DNA of 48,645 nt. Source: Acidimicrobiales bacterium. Lineage in GTDB: Bacteria > Actinomycetota > Acidimicrobiia > Acidimicrobiales > Aldehydirespiratoraceae. Location of the stretch: assembly GCA_029263175.1 (NCBI GenBank), contig JAJCXZ010000073.1, positions 1 through 48,645 of the forward strand. The letters run 5' to 3'. Below the pieces are notes generated by a model, which saw nothing but the letters and a program-made list of their open reading frames with translations, made no database searches and was not told where the DNA came from. The position numbers and the translations under genes were made by a program. This document shows, in pieces, positions 43,180 to 48,645 of this stretch (positions are counted from its first letter, which is position 1; each line of letters begins with the position of its first letter).

Positions 43180-45100
43180 AGAACTCCAGGATCAACTCGG
43201 CTCGCTGCACGCGATGGGTCGGCGAACCCGAGCGACTGAGCTCATGCGTCTCCTCCGGGAAAAGGTAGTACTCGACATCCCGATCACGTTCCTTCAACGC
43301 GTAGAACAGCTGATCGGCCTGCTCGTGAGGGCATCGGAGGTCCTGGTCCGAGTGGACGACCAGCAGCGGCGTGGTCATCTCATCCACATAGCTGATCGGT
43401 GACATTCTCAGCAGCTCAGCCGCGTTGTCGAGAGCGCTCTCACCGAACCAGAACGCGCACACTCCCGCGATGTCGGACGTGAGATCGAGGGTGAGGAGAT
43501 TGTTCACCCCCCGCTCCGAACATGCGGCCGCAAACCGGTCGGTGTGGCCGACGATCCAGCTGGTCATGTAGCCGCCGTAGCTCCCACCGAGAACACCCAT
43601 GCGATCGGCGTCGATGAACGGAAACTGCTCGAGCGCGGCGTCGACCACGGCCATGCAGTCGTCGAAGTCGACTGCCCCCCACCCCGGCCCATCGAGGGCC
43701 TTGCCGCGAATGGCTCGGCCCCAGTCGTTGTCTCGCCCGGAGCTTCCTCTCGGATTGGCGAACACCACCACGAACCCTGCCCGCGCTTCCATCTGGGCTT
43801 CGTCGTAGAAGAAGTCGCCGTACTGGGTGAACGGCCCACCATGAATGTTGAGCAGCATCGGGTACTGCTTGGACGGGTCGAAGTCGGCGGGGCGATATAT
43901 CCAGGCGTCGACCTCAGCGTCGCCGCTCACCGCGGTGAAGCGCTCGGCTGGGATCGGTTCGGACGCCCGGGTGAGGGTTCGGGTGACGTTGGTGAGGCGG
44001 CGCTCGCCGCTCTCGTCGACGACGAAAAGCTCGGCTGCATGGGTCGGATTCTCGGCTACGAACGCCACGGTCGAACCCGCCGACGACCAACCCGAAACCC
44101 AGCGGTCGCCGCCGACGACCTCGGTGACGTTTCCGTCGAGATCGACGTCGTGCAGCGAGACGCGGCCCTGGTCAGCGACAAGGGCTCGCAGCGAATCTCC
44201 GACCCATTCAGGCGGGGCGGACACCGGGAAGGCGAGCCAGTCGCGATCGACCGAGGTCGTCAGCCACGTCGGCTGCGCCGCACCGTCGTTCAACAGGCCA
44301 ACGTGTGAGTTCTGGGGGAAGACGGCAGCATCGTCATAGCCCGTGCAGGCGACCCGGTCCTGGGGGTCGATGGCTGGGGCGCCGTAGACACCGTCACCGT
44401 TGGTGACCACCTCGACATCGTCGGACTCGAGATCGATCGACGCGATATCGCTCGACAAGATCCGCTCGGATGTGTCGGAGCGGCTGGCCAAGAGCCGAAC
44501 CGAATCGCTGAACCATGCCGGCGCGGAGAAGTCGGAGTCTCCGGGCGTGACATCGAAGGCTGCAGCCGAGCCGTCGGTTGGCACGACAAGGACGTGCATC
44601 GGCCGGTCGAGTGTCATCCCCTCGCCGTTGAGCCGATACATCGGCCGATCGATCCTGCGAGGCTTGCGGGCTTCGACCTCGGAACTCTCGTAGTGCTCGC
44701 CACGAACCCGGGAGGCGAACGCGATCATGGAGCCGTCAGGCGAAAATGCCAGCTGAGCGATGCGCTCGTCGCGATCGCACAACAGGCTGGCCTCGCCAGG
44801 ACCATCGGTGGCGAGGAGGTAGAGAGATGAGCGAGTGCGGCCCTTGTCGTCTTTGCGGCGAGTGGAGGTGAATGCGATCGACCGGCCGTCCGGTGCCCAT
44901 CGAGGCGAGCCGTCGGTTTCTTCACCCGCGCTGATCGGGCGGGGGTTCGACTTCCCGTCGACGTCGATCAACCAGACCCGGCTGCGGTAACGATTCGCGG
45001 CCGTGTCGACCCTGGTGACGACGTAGGCCACCTGGGTCCCGTCCGGCGAGAGCTGTGGGTCACTGGCCCACGCGAGATGTTCGATGTCAGTTGGCTGCAT
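43136..45100 (-). CDS. S9 prolyl-oligopeptidase-family (acylaminoacyl/dipeptidyl) peptidase
   Basis: A 654-residue enzyme with an N-terminal beta-propeller (about 1-390; WD40/TolB-like repeats such as SPDGTQVAYV and SPDGSMIAFAS) and a C-terminal alpha/beta hydrolase. The triad is Ser507 in GGSYGGYM, Asp585 in HSDQDLRCP and His619 in EETHELS. Length and the missing signal peptide fit cytoplasmic S9C acylaminoacyl-peptidases. It starts at the ATG at 45100, 22 bases from the EamA gene. Confidence 0.92.
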   Translation of the reverse strand: MQPTDIEHLAWASDPQLSPDGTQVAYVVTRVDTAANRYRSRVWLIDVDGKSNPRPISAGEETDGSPRWAPDGRSIAFTSTRRKDDKGRTRSSLYLLATDGPGEASLLCDRDERIAQLAFSPDGSMIAFASRVRGEHYESSEVEARKPRRIDRPMYRLNGEGMTLDRPMHVLVVPTDGSAAAFDVTPGDSDFSAPAWFSDSVRLLASRSDTSERILSSDIASIDLESDDVEVVTNGDGVYGAPAIDPQDRVACTGYDDAAVFPQNSHVGLLNDGAAQPTWLTTSVDRDWLAFPVSAPPEWVGDSLRALVADQGRVSLHDVDLDGNVTEVVGGDRWVSGWSSAGSTVAFVAENPTHAAELFVVDESGERRLTNVTRTLTRASEPIPAERFTAVSGDAEVDAWIYRPADFDPSKQYPMLLNIHGGPFTQYGDFFYDEAQMEARAGFVVVFANPRGSSGRDNDWGRAIRGKALDGPGWGAVDFDDCMAVVDAALEQFPFIDADRMGVLGGSYGGYMTSWIVGHTDRFAAACSERGVNNLLTLDLTSDIAGVCAFWFGESALDNAAELLRMSPISYVDEMTTPLLVVHSDQDLRCPHEQADQLFYALKERDRDVEYYLFPEETHELSRSGSPTHRVQRAELILEFFSRHLQPETPGASE

Positions 45101-45122
45101 CGCATGAAGCTAGCCAGCGGCA

Positions 45123-45950
45123 TCAGGCCACCGCCATCAGGGCGACACCGCTGATACACGCGCCGATGCCCGCGACCTGCCACCAACGCAGCGGATGGAG
45201 GCGAAACACCGCGGCCAGGCCTGCGGTCACTGCGGGAAAGGTGGCCCCAGTGACCGCCACCTGGGTTATTGATCCACGCTGTGCACCGAGGGCGAACGCA
45301 GCGACCGCCAGTCCACCGGCGATACCGGATCCGAGAGTGGTGAGCCGGATCCCGAGTTGCGGAAAGCGCGGAACGCCCCGCCGTGTTGCGACGAGAGCCA
45401 AGACGATCAGACCCATTGACCGCTGAGACAGGGCGGGCCAGACGCCCGAGGCCTCGCTGGTGCCGGCGAGGAATGTCAATGCCGACCCGAAACACAGCCC
45501 GGCCATGAGACCCCAGAAGAGTCCGGTCTTCGTTGCCGACGTCGGCCCCGGCGAGATCGATGCCAACACGATTCCGACAAGACCAACCGCGACACCGACG
45601 ATCACCAAGCCCTCGACGGAGCCGCCAGTCGCCACGTCATAGACGATCGGAATCACCGTGGACACAAGGGCGGCCGTGGGCGACACCACCGCAGGCGACG
45701 ACAGGGCCAGACCGTGAAACATCGACATCAGGGCGAAGCCGACGGTCAGACCGGAAGCCGCTCCGAGCATGACGTCGTCGAACGCGAACTCGCTCGGCAC
45801 CACCAGCGACAGCGCCGTCAGAGAGAGGACGCCGGCGATGAGCATTCCGACTACTACCGTCAGCGCTTGTGCCCGACGGGTGGCCAGTCCGCCCAGGAAA
45901 TCGCTGATGCCGATGCCGAACGCGTAGCAGAGGCCAAAGACGATCGACAC
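45123..45950 (-). CDS. EamA/DMT-family transporter
   Basis: A 275-residue protein of about ten hydrophobic helices arranged as two EamA repeats, the normal drug/metabolite transporter layout. The substrate is unknown; members export amino acids, nucleotide-sugars or small metabolites. It diverges from the SDR gene at 46024 across 73 bases and precedes the S9 peptidase gene by 22 bases, so peptide or amino acid handling is possible. Confidence 0.83.
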   Translation of the reverse strand: MSIVFGLCYAFGIGISDFLGGLATRRAQALTVVVGMLIAGVLSLTALSLVVPSEFAFDDVMLGAASGLTVGFALMSMFHGLALSSPAVVSPTAALVSTVIPIVYDVATGGSVEGLVIVGVAVGLVGIVLASISPGPTSATKTGLFWGLMAGLCFGSALTFLAGTSEASGVWPALSQRSMGLIVLALVATRRGVPRFPQLGIRLTTLGSGIAGGLAVAAFALGAQRGSITQVAVTGATFPAVTAGLAAVFRLHPLRWWQVAGIGACISGVALMAVA

Positions 45951-46009
45951 GGCCGGGAGTCTGTCAGTGATCCCGCGAAAGAGCTACTGTCCCGGGATAC
46001 TGGAGGGAC

Positions 46010-46027
46010 ATGAGCGGATCAGCGTGA
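46010..46027 (+). other. Five-codon leader frame overlapping an SDR start
   Basis: ATG at 46010 has a strong GGAGGG four bases upstream and reads five codons to a TGA that overlaps the SDR gene's GTG (GTGA). The SDR start itself has no Shine-Dalgarno at normal distance, so ribosomes could load on the leader and re-start on the GTG. Confidence 0.35.
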
Positions 46028-46824
46028 ACGACTACGACACCCGACTCGATGGCCGGCGGGCCTTGGTCACTGGTGGAGGGTCGGGCATCGGAGCGGCCAT
46101 AGCGGCCACGCTGCGCTCAGCCGGCGCCGAGGTGCGCACGTGCGACATCGATCCGGACTCGGCTCCTGACCACATCTGCGATGTCAGTGACGACGAGGCC
46201 GTCGCTGCGCTGTTCGCCGCGCTGAACACCGATCTCGGCGGTCTCGACATCTGCGTCAACAACGTCGGCGTGGCCGGCCCGACGGGGCGGGTCGAAGACA
46301 TGGACCCAGTCGAGTTCGATCGCTGTATGCAGGTCAATGTTGGCGGTACCTATCGGGTCGCCCGCCATGCGATCCCGTTGATGCGTGCCGCCGGAAACGG
46401 TTCGATCGTCAACATCTCGTCGACGGCAGGACACTGGGGCTACCCGCTGCGCACTCCCTACGCCGCGTCGAAATGGGCCATCGAAGGCATGACCAAAACC
46501 TGGGCGATGGAGCTCGGGCGGCACAACATCCGCGTCAACTGCATCGCCCCCGGCACCATCGCCGGTCCCCGCATGACCGGGGTGATCGAGCGTGAGGCCG
46601 CGGCGATGGGCTTGACCACCGACCGCGTGAAGGCCAGCTACGAAGACCAGGTCTCCATGCGCACGTTCATCGATGCTTCCGACATCGCCGCCATGGCAAC
46701 GTTTCTGTGCAGTGACGCCGCTCGGTTCATCAACGGCGAGATCATGGGCGTTGACGGAAACTGCGAAACACTGCGCACCGCGTGGCCCGACGAGGCGCGG
46801 GTCCAGTCAGATATCGACTTCTAG
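46024..46824 (+). CDS. SDR-family oxidoreductase
   Basis: A 266-residue classical short-chain dehydrogenase with TGGGSGIG (16-23), a cofactor-specifying Asp41, Ser133, Tyr146 and Lys150 (YAASK), and NNVG in place of the common NNAG (79-82). Asp41 favours NAD. The frame opens at 45967, but the family starts near the GTG at 46024, which overlaps a five-codon leader. It stands alone and faces the cupredoxin genes, with a hairpin between. Confidence 0.86.
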   Translation: MNDYDTRLDGRRALVTGGGSGIGAAIAATLRSAGAEVRTCDIDPDSAPDHICDVSDDEAVAALFAALNTDLGGLDICVNNVGVAGPTGRVEDMDPVEFDRCMQVNVGGTYRVARHAIPLMRAAGNGSIVNISSTAGHWGYPLRTPYAASKWAIEGMTKTWAMELGRHNIRVNCIAPGTIAGPRMTGVIEREAAAMGLTTDRVKASYEDQVSMRTFIDASDIAAMATFLCSDAARFINGEIMGVDGNCETLRTAWPDEARVQSDIDF

Positions 46825-46837
46825 CCCAGCCGCGACA

Positions 46838-46861
46838 ACGCCGGCCCCGAAGGACCGGCGT
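46838..46861. terminator. Hairpin between convergent SDR and cupredoxin genes
   Basis: ACGCCGG (46838-46844) and CCGGCGT (46855-46861) form a seven-base stem, with further CC/GG pairing around a CGAA loop. It lies 13 bases after the SDR stop and 31 bases before the end of the convergent lipoprotein gene. There is no T-run, as is common in GC-rich actinobacteria. Confidence 0.55.
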
Positions 46862-46891
46862 CGCCACTGTCTCTGGAGACTTCCCGAGGGA

Positions 46892-47338
46892 TCAGCCCAC
46901 AGTAAGGGTCGTGACCATGCCCTCCTCGAAGTGGCTCTCGAGCGTGCCGTCGTCCTCGGTCTCTGCGAGGTTGCAGAAGAGGATGTAGGTGCCGGCCTCG
47001 AGGTCGAACACCTGAGAGGCCTTGGTGCCGGCCTCGAACTCTTCGATCTCGCCGATGAAGTCCTCTTCGGCCAAGTCGTCCTCGACGACCTTGCCGGTCG
47101 ACGCATCGAACGGCAGGTCATCAGGTGAGTCCGCTCGGACAATGACGAGTTCGTGGTTCTCACCGCCCATGTTGTCAGCCGTGATCGTCACCTCCCCGGC
47201 ATCGATTGATGAGGATGAGAGCTCGACGCTCCACTCGCTCAGCTCAGCCGTCAGGCCTGATTCGTCGTCGGAGCCACATGCCGAAAGCACTACTCCCATG
47301 GCAGCGACAACGGCAACGGTCCTTTTCGCAATCTTCAT
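46892..47338 (-). CDS. Cupredoxin-like lipoprotein
   Basis: A 148-residue exported protein with lipobox LSACG (Cys21) and a beta-sandwich cupredoxin domain. Likely type-1 copper ligands are His62 (ENHELVI), Cys122 (YILFCN), His136 and Met141 (HFEEGM). The loop between Cys and His is 13 residues, longer than in classic plastocyanin or azurin. I chose the ATG at 47338 (MKIAKR); an ATG at 47362 adds eight residues. It lies 36 bases after the other cupredoxin gene, so the two are probably co-expressed. Confidence 0.82.
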   Translation of the reverse strand: MKIAKRTVAVVAAMGVVLSACGSDDESGLTAELSEWSVELSSSSIDAGEVTITADNMGGENHELVIVRADSPDDLPFDASTGKVVEDDLAEEDFIGEIEEFEAGTKASQVFDLEAGTYILFCNLAETEDDGTLESHFEEGMVTTLTVG

Positions 47339-47374
47339 GTTCTGTCCCTTTCCCATTTTCACAGCGTCATCCCG

Positions 47375-47824
47375 TTATGACGCTGCGACGGTCACCGTCA
47401 ACTCCATGCCGAGTTCCCGGTGACCCGGGATCAGGCAGAAGAAGATGGTGTCGTGCTTGATGACGCCGGCGTTGAAGTCGCCGGTTTCGCCAGACTTGAT
47501 GCGGGGAGTCACGTCGTCGTCACTCCGGCCGAAGTTGTGCTGCGAATCGCCGATGTTGTGGAGGATGAAGTTCAGCTCCGTGCCAGGGCTGACCGTGATC
47601 TCATCCTCAGAGAAATCGAAGTCCAACATGTCGATGTGGACCGTTTGCTTGGCAAGCACGGTCGGTGCCGACTCGTGGGTCGCATACGCAGGTATTACCA
47701 ACAATGCCGCCAGCGCAATCCACGCCACGACAACCGTCGCGATAAAGCCTGTCGAATCTGTTCCAGTGTTTGGCCGCAACGAGACCACCTCCCAACTCGC
47801 TGCCACTGACGGTAGGCATTTCAC
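47375..47824 (-). CDS. Membrane-anchored cupredoxin
   Basis: A 149-residue protein with an N-terminal membrane helix (about 26-47) and a C-terminal cupredoxin domain. Ligands are His96 (SQHNFGR), Cys130, His135 and Met140 in CLIPGHRELGM, a C-x4-H-x4-M site expected to bind type-1 copper. The domain resembles small blue-copper or sulfocyanin-like electron carriers facing the periplasm. It could shuttle electrons among membrane complexes or handle copper; no cognate oxidase is nearby. Confidence 0.82.
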   Translation of the reverse strand: MKCLPSVAASWEVVSLRPNTGTDSTGFIATVVVAWIALAALLVIPAYATHESAPTVLAKQTVHIDMLDFDFSEDEITVSPGTELNFILHNIGDSQHNFGRSDDDVTPRIKSGETGDFNAGVIKHDTIFFCLIPGHRELGMELTVTVAAS

Positions 47825-47889
47825 ACCTACACGTACATAGTTGCGACCCCATATTGGCTAAACGTTGTGAATTGAAACAGGGTCCAAAG

Positions 47890-48645
47890 TCAGTCCGCGT
47901 GTTTGGCGATGACTTGCTCACCGAACGCGGCCATGGACGCGTGGGTGTCTTTGCGGTGCAGGTACACGGGCACCATCATCCGGTCCATTCCCCACGAGGC
48001 GGCCTCTTCGACAGCCGCATCAGGATCATCACCGAACAGGCCCCTGTGCGCGCTCGTGAACTCGATCTCTTCAGGGTCGCGTCCGCTGTCGGCAGCGGTT
48101 TGCCGGCAGATGTCGAAGAGTTCGGCGATATCGCCGTTGGCCGGGTAGAAACCGTCGCCCATTCGCCCGGCGCGTTCCGCGGCCGCGCGACTATGGCCAC
48201 CGATGTGGATCGGCACACGGCCGTTGGCCGGCTTGGGGTTCGACGAGATGTTGGCGAAGCTCACGAACTCGCCTTCGAACGTCACGTCATCACGGCCCCA
48301 GACCTGGCGCATCGCGTCGGCGTACTCCTCGGTGCGGGGTCCCCGCCGAGGCCACGACACATCCAGAGCAGCGAACTCTTCTTTCAACCAACCGATGCCG
48401 ATGCCGAGCTCGACACGACCACCTGACATGGCGTCGAGCGTGGCTACCTCTTTGGCGTACGTGAGCGGGTGGCGTTCGGGCAGCAACGAGATGCCGGTAG
48501 CGAGCCGGAGGTTGGTCGTGACGGCTCCAACCCAACTCAGCCAGACGAGGGGATCCGGGATGGGGTTGTCGCCTGAGCCAGGCATCTTGCCGTCGGGGGC
48601 ATAGGGATACTCCGACTCGTATCCCTCGGGGTAGACGATGTGCTC
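47890..48645 (-). CDS. Luciferase-like (LLM class, F420-type) oxidoreductase, 5' end cut by window
   Basis: The frame is open to the last base of the window, so the start lies outside; an ATG at 48585 is internal. The visible 251 residues show the LLM-class TIM barrel: LATGISLLPERHPL, AKEVATLDAMSGGRVELGIGIGWLKEEF and IPIHIGGHSRAA-like segments (here VPIHIGGHS). In actinobacteria this branch usually uses the deazaflavin F420, which fits the host guess. The substrate is unknown. It lies 65 bases upstream (in minus-strand order, downstream) of no coupled gene in this window. Confidence 0.88.
   Translation of the reverse strand, partial: EHIVYPEGYESEYPYAPDGKMPGSGDNPIPDPLVWLSWVGAVTTNLRLATGISLLPERHPLTYAKEVATLDAMSGGRVELGIGIGWLKEEFAALDVSWPRRGPRTEEYADAMRQVWGRDDVTFEGEFVSFANISSNPKPANGRVPIHIGGHSRAAAERAGRMGDGFYPANGDIAELFDICRQTAADSGRDPEEIEFTSAHRGLFGDDPDAAVEEAASWGMDRMMVPVYLHRKDTHASMAAFGEQVIAKHAD

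Overview
The window is a GC-rich, gene-dense bacterial chromosome segment. It has very short intergenic gaps, many ATGA/GTGA start-stop overlaps and frequent GTG starts. An F420-type luciferase-fold oxidoreductase, an arylamine N-acetyltransferase and secreted proteins with long Ser/Thr/Pro linkers behind a membrane anchor or lipobox point to an actinobacterium. Together with the osmolyte-degradation genes, a marine Acidimicrobiia-like organism is my best guess (inference; no rRNA or marker gene is present). Both edges cut genes: a 2OG-Fe(II) oxygenase on the left and a luciferase-like oxidoreductase on the right.

Left part (1-8968): two plus-strand non-heme iron oxygenases converge on a minus-strand methylated-osmolyte cluster. 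In transcription order this is an IclR regulator, a non-pyrrolysine MttB-family methyltransferase, a Rieske demethylase-type oxygenase, a dimethylglycine/sarcosine dehydrogenase with GcvT domain, and an M24-fold protein. The M24-fold protein carries every metal and catalytic residue I remember for the DMSP lyase DddP. The likely theme is catabolism of glycine betaine-like compounds and DMSP.

Nitrate-respiration block (9029-23839, minus strand): one tightly coupled run of thirteen genes. In transcription order these are a small three-helix membrane protein, a GltD-like FAD/NAD(P) oxidoreductase with several Fe-S motifs, a split cytochrome b (b6-like plus subunit IV-like), a Tat-exported Rieske protein, a membrane-anchored monoheme cytochrome c, two NarK transporters, a membrane-anchored diheme cytochrome c, and NarG, NarH, NarJ and NarI. 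The Rieske/cytochrome b module with its NAD(P)-type subunit in front of a cytoplasm-facing nitrate reductase is the most unusual system here.

Middle (23919-32376, minus strand): a DM13-domain protein, two SDR dehydrogenases, a DAO-type FAD oxidoreductase, an aldehyde dehydrogenase, a DapA-family lyase, a second MttB homologue and a LysR regulator. The regulator diverges from an alpha/beta hydrolase across a perfect 15-bp LysR-type palindrome. The DAO, DapA-family and aldehyde dehydrogenase set fits the last steps of D-hydroxyproline breakdown, which suggests, but does not prove, a hydroxyproline-betaine or similar N-methylated amino acid as substrate.

Right part (32446-48645): mostly ordinary accessory metabolism. 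It holds an arylamine N-acetyltransferase, a hydroxyisobutyrate-dehydrogenase-like protein coupled to a class II aldolase, a three-subunit xanthine-dehydrogenase-family molybdoenzyme, two anchored Ser/Thr-linker proteins, a SET-domain protein, MFS and EamA transporters, an S9 peptidase, another SDR, two cupredoxins and the partial luciferase-like gene. Two near-identical 35-nt palindromes sit between convergent gene pairs here and supply stop codons to those genes. No tRNA, rRNA, CRISPR array or insertion sequence was seen, and no gene-free stretch exceeds 300 bases; the longest (34114-34311) holds one 16-bp palindrome.
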